Shown here: piece by piece, positions 34,524-43,467 of the stretch
Numbering within the stretch: the first letter of the stretch is position 1
Layout: each line of letters begins with the position of its first letter
From: PALSA-555 sp963731625
GTDB taxonomy: Bacteria; Actinomycetota; Acidimicrobiia; IMCC26256; PALSA-555
Length of the DNA: 64,000 nucleotides
NCBI GenBank assembly: GCA_963731625.1
Contig: CAVSWH010000021.1
Coordinates: 62,001 to 126,000 of the forward strand
Direction: 5' to 3'
Made by a program: the position numbers and the translations under genes
The notes under the pieces: model-generated
What the model was told of the DNA's origin: nothing
Database searches by the model: none
Seen by the model: the letters and a program-made list of their open reading frames with translations, nothing else

Positions 34524-34915
34524 TCAGTGTCCTCGAGGGAGCAGGACCGCTCCCAGTCGGCGACAATGCGCGGCGCGGCGGCCGTCGAGCAGGCGCGCGA
34601 GGGGCTGGCCGTCGAAGGTGTCGACGAGCAGGTTGTCCGCCAGCAGCGCGTCGAGCGCATCGTCGAGGCTGCGGGGCAGCGGCTCGAGCAGCGTCGCACC
34701 GACCGTCGGGTCGTAGCCGTGGGCCGACTCCTCGGCGGGGCTCGGCAGCTCCACGCCACGCTCGAGGCCGTCGAGACCCGCGGCGATCAGGCCGACGAGG
34801 AGCAGGTAGGGAGTCGCGGACGGGTCGGCCCCCGGTACTCGATCGACGCGTCGGACCGGCGGGACGAGCTCACGCGCAGCAGCGCGGCCCGGTTGGTGAG
34901 CGCCCATACGGCGCG
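34524..34915 (-). pseudogene. Glutamine synthetase-like C-terminal fragment, frameshifted
   Basis: On the reverse strand AVWALTNRAALLRV and DASIEYRG occur in one frame, and ADPSATPYLLLVGLIAAG, LDGLERGVELPSP, then LLEPLPRSLDDALDALL in the next. Joined, they are the last ~125 residues of a glutamine-synthetase-family catalytic domain. The frame changes in the GGGGG run near 34830 and everything before AVW is missing. The rest of 34337-34965 shows nothing I can identify. It is unlike the two intact GS genes at 58-61 kb. Confidence 0.7.
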
Positions 34916-34965
34916 AGCGTTACGCGATCGCCACAGAAACCTGGCGCGAACCGTTCGGTGGGCTG

Positions 34966-36951
34966 TCAGGCGTGGGCGGGCGTCTGCTGGTGCCGGCGGT
35001 GCTCGGCCGCGAGCTCGGCCAGGTCACCGACGATCGTCGCCAGCCGGAAGTCCTTCGGCGTGTAGATGCCGGCCACCCCGGCGGCGCGCAGCGCCGGCTG
35101 GTCGGCCTCGGGGATGATCCCGCCGACCACGACCGGCGCGTCGACCCCGTCCTCGCGGAGCAGCCGCACCGTCTCGGGGACGAGCTCGCGGTGGGACCCC
35201 GACAGGATCGAGAGCCCGACGACGTCGACGTCCTCGTCGCGGGCGGCCGCGGCGATCTGCGCCGGCGTGAGGCGGATCCCCTGGTAGATGACCTCGAAGC
35301 CGGCGTCGCGTGCAGCAACGGCGAGCTGCTCCGCGCCGTTGGAGTGCCCGTCCAGGCCAGGCTTGGCGACGAGGAGCCGGAGCGGGCCGCGCAGCTCGCG
35401 GCCCGCCGCCTGGACCCGCTCGCGGACGGCGCGCAGCTCGCCGGTCGGTGACGAGACCGCCGCGCCGACCCCGGTGGGGGCCCGGTACTCGCCGAATATC
35501 TCGCGCAGAGCGTCGGCCCACTCGCCGACCGTGCCGCCCGCCCGGGCGAGGGCGATCGTCGCGGGGACGAGGTTCTCGTCGGTGCCGGCCACCCGCCGGA
35601 CCTCGTCGAGCGCGACGCGGACCGCGCGGTCGTCGCGGGCGGACCGCCAGCGCGCGAGGTTCGCGACCTGCTCCGCCTCCGCGGCCGGGTCGACGACCAG
35701 GATGTGCTCGGCATCGTCGGTCACGAGCGGCGACGCGGCCGTCTCGGTCAGCGTGTTGACGCCGACCACGGGCAGCTCGCCGTCCTCGATGCGGCGCCGG
35801 CGGTCGGCGTGGCTCTGCACGAGCCGCCCTTTCATGGCGTCGATCATCTCGAACGCGCCGCCGCCGTCGAGCACCCAGGCGAGCTCGGCGCTCGCCTGCT
35901 CCTCGAGCTCGGCCGTCTTGGCCTCCACGACCGGTGAGCCCTCGAAGAGGTCGCCGTACTCGAGCAGGTCGGTCTCGTAGGCGAGCACCTGCTGGATGCG
36001 CAGCGACCATTGCTGGTCCCACGGCCGGGGCAGGCCGAGCGCCTCGTTCCACGTCGGCAGCTGCACGGCCCGGGCGCGTACGTCGCGACTGAGGGTGACG
36101 GCGAGCGCCTCGAGCACGATGCGCTGCACATTGTTCTCGGGCTGCTCCTCGGTCAGGCCGAGCGAGTTGACCTGCACGCCGTAGCGGAAGCGGCGCAGCG
36201 TCGGGTCGGTGACCCCGTAGCGCTCGGCGGTGAGGCGGTCCCAGAGCCGCCCCATCGCCCGGAGCTTGCACATCTCCTCGATGAAGCGGATGCCGGCGTT
36301 CACGAAGAACGACATGCGCCCGACGACGTTCGCCAGCTCGTCGGCGGGCACCTGACCCGAGTCGCGCACCGCGTCGAGCACGCCGAGCGCAGTCGCCAGC
36401 GCGTAGGCGATCTCCTGCACCGGCGTCGCGCCGGCCTCCTGGAGGTGGTACGAGCACACGTTGATCGGGTTCCAGCGCGGCACCTGGCGCACCGTGTGGC
36501 AGATGAGGTCGACGGTGAGGCGCCGCGACGGCTCGGGCCCGAAGATGTAGGTGCCCCGGCTCAGGTACTCCTTCACGATGTCGTTCTGGGTGGTCCCGGC
36601 CAGCACGGCGGGGTCGACGCCGCGCTCCTCGGCGAGCGCCAGGTAGAGGCCGAGCAGCCACATGGCCGTCGCGTTGATCGTCATCGAGGTGTTCATGTCC
36701 TCGATGGGGATGGCGTCGAAGAGGGCCCGCATCTCGCCGAGGTGGGGGACGGGCACGCCGACCTTCCCCACTTCGCCGCGGGCGAGCGGATGGTCCGGGT
36801 CGTAGCCGGTCTGGGTCGGGAGGTCGAAGGCGACCGACAGGCCGGTCTGGCCCTTCGCCAGGTTCGTGCGGTACAGCTCGTTCGAGGCGGCGGCCGAGGA
36901 GTGCCCCGAGTAGGTCCGCATGAGCCAGGGCCGGTCGGTCATCGGCTCCAT
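34966..36951 (-). CDS. Ethylmalonyl-CoA mutase (MeaA-type)
   Basis: A 661-residue coenzyme-B12 mutase closest in signature to MeaA/Ecm, which rearranges ethylmalonyl-CoA to methylsuccinyl-CoA. The start DRPWLMRTYSGHSSAAASN, TGYDPDHPLARGEVGKVG and LGLPRPWDQQWSLRIQQVL are characteristic; both domains are on one chain. The C-terminal B12-binding motif is DGHSNG (D534, base-off ligand H536). Start is ATG 36951, or ATG 36942 with GGAG before it. It follows the hydroxybutyryl-CoA dehydrogenase gene in one operon and completes the route begun by ccr. Confidence 0.92.
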   Translation of the reverse strand: MEPMTDRPWLMRTYSGHSSAAASNELYRTNLAKGQTGLSVAFDLPTQTGYDPDHPLARGEVGKVGVPVPHLGEMRALFDAIPIEDMNTSMTINATAMWLLGLYLALAEERGVDPAVLAGTTQNDIVKEYLSRGTYIFGPEPSRRLTVDLICHTVRQVPRWNPINVCSYHLQEAGATPVQEIAYALATALGVLDAVRDSGQVPADELANVVGRMSFFVNAGIRFIEEMCKLRAMGRLWDRLTAERYGVTDPTLRRFRYGVQVNSLGLTEEQPENNVQRIVLEALAVTLSRDVRARAVQLPTWNEALGLPRPWDQQWSLRIQQVLAYETDLLEYGDLFEGSPVVEAKTAELEEQASAELAWVLDGGGAFEMIDAMKGRLVQSHADRRRRIEDGELPVVGVNTLTETAASPLVTDDAEHILVVDPAAEAEQVANLARWRSARDDRAVRVALDEVRRVAGTDENLVPATIALARAGGTVGEWADALREIFGEYRAPTGVGAAVSSPTGELRAVRERVQAAGRELRGPLRLLVAKPGLDGHSNGAEQLAVAARDAGFEVIYQGIRLTPAQIAAAARDEDVDVVGLSILSGSHRELVPETVRLLREDGVDAPVVVGGIIPEADQPALRAAGVAGIYTPKDFRLATIVGDLAELAAEHRRHQQTPAHA

Positions 36952-36994
36952 TCTCGTCCTCTCCGCGGTCGCCGACGACCGGCGGGCGGGCGGA

Positions 36995-37852
36995 TCAGCG
37001 GCGGCGGTACTCGTAGAACCCCGCGCCGGACTTGCGTCCGTACCGCTCGGCGCTGACGAGCCGGCGCAGCATGGGCGCGGGCGCGTAGTTGGGGTCCTTG
37101 AACTCGGCGTAGAGCGCCTCGAGGATGGCGAGGCTCGTGTCGAGGCCGACGAGGTCGAGCAGGCTGAGCGGGCCCATCGGGAAGTTGCAGCCCCCCTGCA
37201 TCGCCGCGTCGATGTCGTCGCGGCTCGCGACGCCCGCCTCGAGCAGCTTCACCGCGTTGTTCAGGTACGGGAAGAGCAGGGCGTTCACGATGAACCCGGC
37301 CTGGTCGCGCACGTCGACGACGGTCTTGCCGCACCCCTCGGCAAAGGCCCGGGCGGCGGCGATCGTCTCGTCCGACGTGGTGATCGCCCGCACGACCTCG
37401 ACGAGGCTCATCGCCGGCGCCGGGTTGAAGAAGTGGATGCCGCACACGCGCTCGGGTCGCCCGGTCGCCATCGCCAGCTCGACGACCGGCAGCGTGGAGG
37501 TGTTCGTGGCGAGGATGGCCTCGTCGCCGCAGACCCGGTCGAGCTCGGTGAAGAGGTGCGTCTTGGTCGCTAGGTCCTCGACGATCGACTCGAGCACCAG
37601 GTCGCAGGGCGCCAGCTCGCCGAGGTCGGTCACGACCTGGAGGCGGCCGAGCGTCGCGGTGCGCTCCGCGTCCTCGAGCGTCCCCTTGTCGACCTGCTTG
37701 GTGAGCGACTTCTCGACGCCGGCGAGGAGGGCATCGCCGGTGGTCTGGGCCCGGCTGCGCACCACCACCTCGAACCCGGCCTTCGCCGCCACCTCGGCGA
37801 CCCCGGCGCCCATGATTCCGGCGCCCACGACGCCAACCCGCTTGACCTCCAC
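36995..37852 (-). CDS. 3-hydroxybutyryl-CoA dehydrogenase
   Basis: A 285-residue 3-hydroxyacyl-CoA dehydrogenase of the short HbdA/PaaH type. The NAD-binding motif is GVVGAGIMGAGVAEVA, the catalytic histidine is in GIHFFNPAP, and the dimer domain carries FIVNALLFPYLNNAV and GCNFPMGPLSLLDLVG. GTG 37852 follows AAAGGAG. It would reduce acetoacetyl-CoA between the thiolase and Ccr steps, and lies 43 bases upstream of the mutase. Confidence 0.93.
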   Translation of the reverse strand: MEVKRVGVVGAGIMGAGVAEVAAKAGFEVVVRSRAQTTGDALLAGVEKSLTKQVDKGTLEDAERTATLGRLQVVTDLGELAPCDLVLESIVEDLATKTHLFTELDRVCGDEAILATNTSTLPVVELAMATGRPERVCGIHFFNPAPAMSLVEVVRAITTSDETIAAARAFAEGCGKTVVDVRDQAGFIVNALLFPYLNNAVKLLEAGVASRDDIDAAMQGGCNFPMGPLSLLDLVGLDTSLAILEALYAEFKDPNYAPAPMLRRLVSAERYGRKSGAGFYEYRRR

Positions 37853-37888
37853 CCCGACTCCTTTGTCCGGCAGCGGAAACGCCAGAGG

Positions 37889-38386
37889 TTACTGCTCGGT
37901 AGCAAAGTGCCGCAGCCGCAGCGCGCCGGCGACGGCGAGCGCCGGGCCGCACACCAGCAGCTTCAGGGCGGCGATCCACAGCGTGACGGTCTCGGCGGCC
38001 CCGCCCGTGTCGACGACGAGGAGCGCGACCACGCCCGCGAGCCCGAGCATGAGCAGCAGGAGACCGGACCACACCGCGGCGCGGGCTCGTCCCGGCGTCC
38101 GGAAGAGCGGCTCGTGGTGGGCCACGGACGTCGTCGGCGCGGCGCTCGCGGCGTCGGAGAGATGCCGGGCGTCGTACGCGTCGCGGCTGCGCGGCCGGCG
38201 CAAGGTCTCGTACGCGAGCGTGAGGTCTTTGAAGCGCTCGGCCGCTACGGGGTCGCCCGGGTTGCGGTCCGGGTGCAGGCGCCGGGCCTGGGTGCGGAAC
38301 GCCCCGGCAATGTCGGCCGACGAGGCGCTCGGTGTGACGCCGAGCACCTGGTAGAGGTCGCTGCGCCGGACGGTCACGGACGCCAT
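37889..38386 (-). CDS. DnaJ-domain membrane protein
   Basis: A 165-residue protein with an N-terminal J domain (about residues 9-67) carrying the HPD motif at 38-40, then a linker and two transmembrane helices (about 105-125 and 135-155). J domains stimulate DnaK; a membrane-anchored one would recruit it to the membrane. ATG 38386 lies 6 bases after CATACT, a likely leaderless start. Confidence 0.85.
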   Translation of the reverse strand: MASVTVRRSDLYQVLGVTPSASSADIAGAFRTQARRLHPDRNPGDPVAAERFKDLTLAYETLRRPRSRDAYDARHLSDAASAAPTTSVAHHEPLFRTPGRARAAVWSGLLLLMLGLAGVVALLVVDTGGAAETVTLWIAALKLLVCGPALAVAGALRLRHFATEQ

Positions 38387-38435
38387 GGGCCCAGTATGGG
38401 TCGCGCGGGCGAGCGACGAGATGGCGGGGTCCCGT

Positions 38436-38441
38436 TAGAGT
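38436..38441 (+). promoter_or_regulatory. -10 hexamer for leaderless S51-like gene
   Basis: TAGAGT ends 6 bases before ATG 38448, with no ribosome-binding site. Confidence 0.5.
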
Positions 38442-38447
38442 GCGCCG

Positions 38448-39164
38448 ATGCCGGTCGCCAAAGGGGCCGCGCGCGGCGTGGGGACGTTGGCCCTCATCGG
38501 CGGCGGCGAGTGGACCGACGAGTGCCGCGGCTTCGACACCGAGCTGCTGGCGGCGTCGGGCGCCGACGAGGTGGTCGTGCTCCCGACGGCCGCGGCGTTC
38601 GAGCACCCCGATCGCGTCGCCGCACGGGCCACGGCGTACCTCGAGTCGCTCGGCGTGGCGGCCCGATCGCTCCGGGTGCTGCACCGGGGCGAGGCGGAGG
38701 ACGCGAAGACGGCCGAGACGGTCCGCGCGGCCCGGTTCGTCTACGTGGCCGACGGCTCGCCGCTGCACCTGCGCTCCGTCCTGAAGGACTCGGCGCTCTA
38801 CGACGCGATGCTCGCCTCGTACCACTCGGGTGGCGTGCTCGCGGCGTCCGGGGCGGGCGCCACCCTGGTGTGTGACCCGATGGTCGACCCGCGCGGCGGC
38901 GCGTACACCGTCGGTCTCGGGGTCGTCGCCGGGCTCGCGGTGTTCCCGTACCACGGCAGCGCCGCGGAGCATCTCCGAGAGCGCTCCATCGACCTGCTGC
39001 CGGACCGGGCGCAGCTCGTCGGCGTCGACGAGCACACCGCGCTGCTGCGCGACCCCTCCGGGGCCTGGCGTGTGGCCGGCGCCGGCGCGGTGACCGTGTA
39101 CCAGGGCCGCGACGCCGTCCGCTACGACGCGGGCGCGCCGGTCGAGCGCCTCGAGGGCCTCTAG
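38448..39164 (+). CDS. Type 1 glutamine amidotransferase-like (peptidase S51 / cyanophycinase-like) protein
   Basis: A 238-residue protein with the class-I amidotransferase-like fold of peptidase S51 and cyanophycinase. TLALIGGGEWTDECRGFD, VVLPTAAAFEHPDRV and VYVADGSPLHLRSVL are family strands. The nucleophile elbow reads AASGAGATL, where related enzymes have GSSAGA, so the serine is displaced and activity is uncertain. It is probably leaderless from ATG 38448. Confidence 0.75.
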   Translation: MPVAKGAARGVGTLALIGGGEWTDECRGFDTELLAASGADEVVVLPTAAAFEHPDRVAARATAYLESLGVAARSLRVLHRGEAEDAKTAETVRAARFVYVADGSPLHLRSVLKDSALYDAMLASYHSGGVLAASGAGATLVCDPMVDPRGGAYTVGLGVVAGLAVFPYHGSAAEHLRERSIDLLPDRAQLVGVDEHTALLRDPSGAWRVAGAGAVTVYQGRDAVRYDAGAPVERLEGL

Positions 39165-39174
39165 CGCGTCGAGG

Positions 39175-39987
39175 TCAGGAGCTCGGCGGCGTCGACGACG
39201 TGGTCGTGGTCGACGCCGCGGACGGCGTGGTGATCCGCACCGACTTGATGACGACGACCGTGGTCGGGTACCCGTCGCCGCTCGCGGGCGCGAACGAGTC
39301 GATCTTCTGCGCGACGTTGAGACCCTTCGTCACCTTCCCGAAGATGGCGTAGCTGGGACCGAGCTGGAGGCCCTGGCTGCCGGTGACGATGAAGAACTGC
39401 GAGCTTGCCGTGCCCGGCGGGTCGCTTCCGCCCGTGGCGAACGCGACCGTGCCGACCGGGTAGGCCGACCCGCCGGGCGCCGTCGTCGGCACCTCGGCCT
39501 GCACGCTGTAGCCCGGCCCGCCGTTGCTCGTCGTGTTCGTCTGGTCGGGGCTGCCCGCCTGGACGACGAAGTTCTTCGCCGCCCGGACGAACGCCATGTT
39601 GTCGTAGAAGCCCTGGTTGGCGAGCGACACGAAGTTGTTGACCGCCGTCGGGTACTGCTGGACGGCGAGCGCGACCTGGATCGTGCCGCACGACGTGTCG
39701 AGGGTCGCCACGTAGTTCACCGCCGGGCTCACGCCGAGGGGCGGCGCGGTGAGCTTCGTCGTCTTGGCCGGCGGCTTCTTGACGGCCTGGCACGTCACCG
39801 TGCTCGACGAGCTCGACCCGCCGCTCAGCACCTGGACGAGGACGATGGCGATGATCGCCGGCACGGCGACGATCGCGACGCGCCGCCCGGTGCGCATCGC
39901 CTTCTGGCGCTTCGCCCGCTGCTCTTCGTAGGCCCGCCGCGCCGCCCGGTTCTCGCGCTGCCGCTCCCGACGACTCGCCTTTGACAC
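39175..39987 (-). CDS. Membrane-anchored cyclophilin-type peptidyl-prolyl isomerase
   Basis: A 270-residue protein: a basic coiled N-terminus (RERQRENRAARRAYEEQRAK), one transmembrane helix (about 36-53), and an external cyclophilin domain with NFVSLANQGFYDN, SSQFFIVTGS and YAIFGKVTKGLNV. The tail is Ser/Thr-rich. It would speed proline isomerisation in exported proteins. GTG 39987 lies 8 bases after TAGACT, so it is probably leaderless; it is divergent from lysC. Confidence 0.88.
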   Translation of the reverse strand: MSKASRRERQRENRAARRAYEEQRAKRQKAMRTGRRVAIVAVPAIIAIVLVQVLSGGSSSSSTVTCQAVKKPPAKTTKLTAPPLGVSPAVNYVATLDTSCGTIQVALAVQQYPTAVNNFVSLANQGFYDNMAFVRAAKNFVVQAGSPDQTNTTSNGGPGYSVQAEVPTTAPGGSAYPVGTVAFATGGSDPPGTASSQFFIVTGSQGLQLGPSYAIFGKVTKGLNVAQKIDSFAPASGDGYPTTVVVIKSVRITTPSAASTTTTSSTPPSS

Positions 39988-40080
39988 GGTGCGGCAGTCT
40001 AGGGAGTCGGCTTCGCGACGGGTGGGGCGCGCCGGAACCACACCGGGTCGGCGAAGGGCCCACCGGTACCATCGGAGGTC

Positions 40081-41295
40081 GTGAGCCTCGTCGTGCAGAA
40101 GTACGGCGGCACGTCGGTTGCGGACCCTTCTCGCATCAAGGCGGTGGCCGACCACATCGTCGCGACCCGCCAGGGCGGCGCCGACGTGCTCGTCGTGGTG
40201 TCGGCGATGGGCTCGACGACCGACGAGCTCGAACGCCTCGCCCATGACGTGTCACCGACGCCGGCCGCCCGCGAGCTCGACATGCTCCTGACCGCCGGGG
40301 AGCGCATCTCGATGGCGCTGCTCTGCATGGCGATCCTCGACCGCGGCGAGCGCGCCGTGAGCTTCACGGGCTCCCAGGCCGGGATCATGACCGACACCTC
40401 CCACGGTCGAGCCAAGATCGTCGAGGTCCGGGGCGACCGGCTGCGCGAGACCCTCGCCGGCGACGCGATCGCCGTCGTCGCCGGCTTCCAGGGCGTGTCG
40501 ACGACGGCGGACATCACCACGCTCGGGCGGGGCGGCTCGGACACGACGGCCGTGGCGCTCGCCGCGGCGCTGGGCGCCGACGTGTGCGAGATCTACACCG
40601 ACGTCGAGGGCGTCTTGACGGCCGACCCCCGGGTCGTGCCCGGGGCCCACCAGCTGGCCCGTGTCTCCTATGAGGAGATGCTCGACCTCGCTGCGACGGG
40701 GGGCCGCGTCCTGTCGCTGCGCTCGGTCGAGTTCGCGCGCAACTACCACGTGCCGGTGCACGTCCGGTCCAGCTTCACCTGGGCCAACGGGACGTGGGTC
40801 GGGGAGGAGGACCCGATGGAGCAGGCCATCATCTCGGGCGTCACCCACGACGTCTCCGAGGCGAAGGTGACGATCACCCGCGTGCCCGACCGCCCCGGGG
40901 TCGCCGCGAAGCTGTTCCGGACGCTCGCCGACGAGTCCGTCAACGTCGACATGATCGTGCAGAACGTGTCGAGCGCCGGCCAGACCGACATCTCCTTCAC
41001 GGTGCCGCGCGACGACCTCGCCCGGGCCCGCAAGGTCATGGAGACCATCGTTGACGACCTCGAGGCCGCCGGTGTCACCGAGGACGCCGACATCGGGCGT
41101 GTGTCCGTCGTCGGGGCCGGCATGAAGACCCATCCTGGGGTCGCGGCCGAGATGTTCGAGGTCCTGGCTCGCGAGCGCATCAACATCGAGATGATCTCGA
41201 CGTCGTCGATCCGCATCTCCTGCGTCGTCGCGTCGGGCGACGTCGAGCGGGCCGTCCGGGCGCTGCACGACGCCTTCGGCCTGGACCAGGCGTGA
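40081..41295 (+). CDS. lysC: Aspartate kinase
   Basis: A 404-residue aspartokinase, the first step to lysine, threonine, methionine and diaminopimelate. The kinase domain starts LVVQKYGGTSVADP and includes TTLGRGGSDTTAVALAAAL and CEIYTDVEGVLTADPR. Two ACT domains follow (from about residue 265), the site of feedback control. GTG 40081 has both GGAGG and a TACCAT hexamer 8 bases upstream. Its stop overlaps the asd start. Confidence 0.95.
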   Translation: MSLVVQKYGGTSVADPSRIKAVADHIVATRQGGADVLVVVSAMGSTTDELERLAHDVSPTPAARELDMLLTAGERISMALLCMAILDRGERAVSFTGSQAGIMTDTSHGRAKIVEVRGDRLRETLAGDAIAVVAGFQGVSTTADITTLGRGGSDTTAVALAAALGADVCEIYTDVEGVLTADPRVVPGAHQLARVSYEEMLDLAATGGRVLSLRSVEFARNYHVPVHVRSSFTWANGTWVGEEDPMEQAIISGVTHDVSEAKVTITRVPDRPGVAAKLFRTLADESVNVDMIVQNVSSAGQTDISFTVPRDDLARARKVMETIVDDLEAAGVTEDADIGRVSVVGAGMKTHPGVAAEMFEVLARERINIEMISTSSIRISCVVASGDVERAVRALHDAFGLDQA

Positions 41296-42326
41296 CCGTG
41301 CGCGTCGGGGTCGTCGGGGCGACCGGGCTGGTCGGCACCGAGATGCTGCGGGTCCTCGAGGAGCGCGCCTTCCCGGTCGACGAGCTCCGGGTCTACGCGT
41401 CGCCGCGCTCGGAGGGTCGCCGCCTCGCGTTCGCGGGGCGTGAGGTCGTCTGCGAGACGCTGCGGGACGGCTGCTTCGACGGCCTCGACCTGGTCATCGT
41501 CGACGTCGACGACCCGCTCGCCCGCGAGTGGGTGCCCCGGGCCGCGGCCAGCGGTGCGCTCGTCGTGGACAACTCGGCCGCGTTCCGGATGGACCCCGAC
41601 GTCCCGCTCGTGGTGGCCGAGGTGAACCCCGACGACCTGCGGACGGCCCCGAAGCGGATCGTGTCGTGCCCCAACTGCACGACGATGGTGCTGGTCACCG
41701 CGCTCGGCCCGCTCCACGCGGCCGCCGGGATCGAGCGACTCGTGGTGTCCACCTACCAATCGGTGTCGGGTGCCGGGCAGGCCGGCATGCGGGAGCTCGC
41801 CGAACAGTGGACGAAGGGCGCCGGCCGCGAGGACGCGCTGCGCCGGGCGGGCGCGACGCCGGGCGGCATCGAGCCCGGCGAGGTGTGGTCGAAGCCGATC
41901 GCCGGGAACGTGATCCCGCTCGCCGGCAGGGTCGGTGACGGCGGCATGACCTCCGAGGAGACGAAGCTCGTGCGCGAGAGCCGCAGGATCCTCCACGCGC
42001 CGGAGCTCGCGGTGAGCGTGACCTGCGTGCGCGTCCCCGTGTACGTCGGCCACGCGATGACAGCGAACGTCGCGTTCGCGCGTCCGCTCTCCCGGGACGA
42101 CGCCGCGGCGGTGCTCGCGAGTGCGCCCGGCGTGACGCTCGACGACCGTGACGGTGCGCCGACACCGCTCGACGCCGCGGGGATCGACCCGGTGCTCGTC
42201 GGTCGTTTGCGCGACGACGTGTCCCAGCCCCGCACCCTCGACCTGTGGGTCACGGGCGACAACCTGCGCAAGGGCGCCGCGCTGAACGCGGTGCAGCTCG
42301 CCGAGCGTCTCCTCGCGCCCGGCTAG
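41292..42326 (+). CDS. asd: Aspartate-semialdehyde dehydrogenase
   Basis: A 344-residue dehydrogenase that makes aspartate semialdehyde from aspartyl phosphate. NADP motif GVVGATGLVGTEMLRVL is at residues 6-22, the catalytic cysteine is C129 in SCPNCTT, and TYQSVSGAGQAG and the DPVLVGRLRDD region follow. GTG 41292 overlaps the lysC stop as GTGA, so both enzymes are made together. Confidence 0.95.
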   Translation: MTVRVGVVGATGLVGTEMLRVLEERAFPVDELRVYASPRSEGRRLAFAGREVVCETLRDGCFDGLDLVIVDVDDPLAREWVPRAAASGALVVDNSAAFRMDPDVPLVVAEVNPDDLRTAPKRIVSCPNCTTMVLVTALGPLHAAAGIERLVVSTYQSVSGAGQAGMRELAEQWTKGAGREDALRRAGATPGGIEPGEVWSKPIAGNVIPLAGRVGDGGMTSEETKLVRESRRILHAPELAVSVTCVRVPVYVGHAMTANVAFARPLSRDDAAAVLASAPGVTLDDRDGAPTPLDAAGIDPVLVGRLRDDVSQPRTLDLWVTGDNLRKGAALNAVQLAERLLAPG

Positions 42327-42344
42327 GCCCGTCGCGGCCGGGGG

Positions 42345-42725
42345 TCAGCTCTCGACGACGACGAGCCCATTGGCGTCGGGGTCCCGGAACTCGAACATGG
42401 GTGGGACGCCGGGCCAGCGGAGCAGGTCGTCGGCGTCCACGCCTCGGGCGATGAGGTCGGCGTGGTCGGCCTCGACATCGCTCGTCGCGAGGCGGATTCC
42501 GGTGGGCCGGCCGGCCTGCGCGCCGGTGCTGCTCGGGACGAGGGCGATCGTGGTCGGTGCGCCGGGTGGCGCCACCTCGATCCAGCGCCCGCTGTCGCCC
42601 ATCGGGACGTCGCGGCGGGTCTCGAAGCCGAGGGTGTCGAGGTAGAAGGCCAGCGCACGGTCCTGGTCGGTGACGGGCACGCCGACCGTGTGCACGCCGT
42701 GGATCCTCGTCGGGTGGTCGCTCAT
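42345..42725 (-). CDS. VOC family protein
   Basis: A 126-residue glyoxalase/bleomycin-resistance-fold protein. HTVGVPVTDQDRALAFYLDTLGF opens the first module with a likely metal histidine, and FEFRDPDANGLVVVES closes the second with the usual glutamate. Reaction unknown. ATG 42725 follows GGAGGAA. It converges with asd. Confidence 0.8.
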   Translation of the reverse strand: MSDHPTRIHGVHTVGVPVTDQDRALAFYLDTLGFETRRDVPMGDSGRWIEVAPPGAPTTIALVPSSTGAQAGRPTGIRLATSDVEADHADLIARGVDADDLLRWPGVPPMFEFRDPDANGLVVVES

Positions 42726-42841
42726 CGGTTCCTCCGCGGATGATCGGTGCTGCGGGCCAGACGGTTCCCGGCGGCGGGATTCATCGGTTCGACGGGCGCG
42801 GGTCGCGCCCGAGCGCGGTGCGACGCTCTGCAAACCGGCGG

Positions 42842-42915
<74 letters not shown>

Positions 42916-43072
42916 TGAGCACGGCGAGTGTAGTGGAGGGCCTCGTCGATCCTTCTGGTCGTTGCGGTCAGCTCAGCGGCCGCCGCCCGGACGCGGCGAC
43001 GCCGCGGCACACCTCGTCGCCCGGAAGGTCAGGCACTCGGACACATCCACGACCGGGGCGTCCGGCGCGCGA

Positions 43073-43456
43073 TCAGACGACGCCGGCGCGCTCGGCCATC
43101 ACGCGCTTGACGGTGCGGCGCAGCACGCCGGCGTCGAGCGGCTTCACGACGACGCCGTCGACGTCGGCGCGCTTGGCGAGGAAACGGTCGCACTCCCGGT
43201 CGAGGAGCAGCACGATCGGCACGTCGGGCACCCGGCCGGCGGACGCCTCCAGGCGCAGGTCGAGCGCGACGGCGACGCCACCCATGTTGCCGATCTGCAT
43301 GTCGAGGACGACGAGGTCGGGCTCGTGCAGCGCGACGGCGTCGCACACGTCCTGGCCCCGGTCGAGCTCGAGCACGGCCTGGTCGGGGCCGGCGAGCGCG
43401 GACCGGACCTGGTTGCGGAGCCAGGTGCCGTCGGCGGCGATGATGACGGAGCCCAC
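43073..43456 (-). CDS. Single-domain response regulator
   Basis: A 127-residue receiver-only protein. The phosphoacceptor is D52 (LVVLDMQIG) and the conserved lysine is K105 (GVVVKPLD). The acidic pair near the start is weak (IIAADGTW). With no output domain it would act on a partner protein or have been recruited to another role. GTG 43456 lies 8 bases after TAACGT, a leaderless arrangement. It follows the ArsA pair by 11 bases. Confidence 0.8.
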   Translation of the reverse strand: MGSVIIAADGTWLRNQVRSALAGPDQAVLELDRGQDVCDAVALHEPDLVVLDMQIGNMGGVAVALDLRLEASAGRVPDVPIVLLLDRECDRFLAKRADVDGVVVKPLDAGVLRRTVKRVMAERAGVV

Positions 43457-43467
43457 GGCCGGGAACG

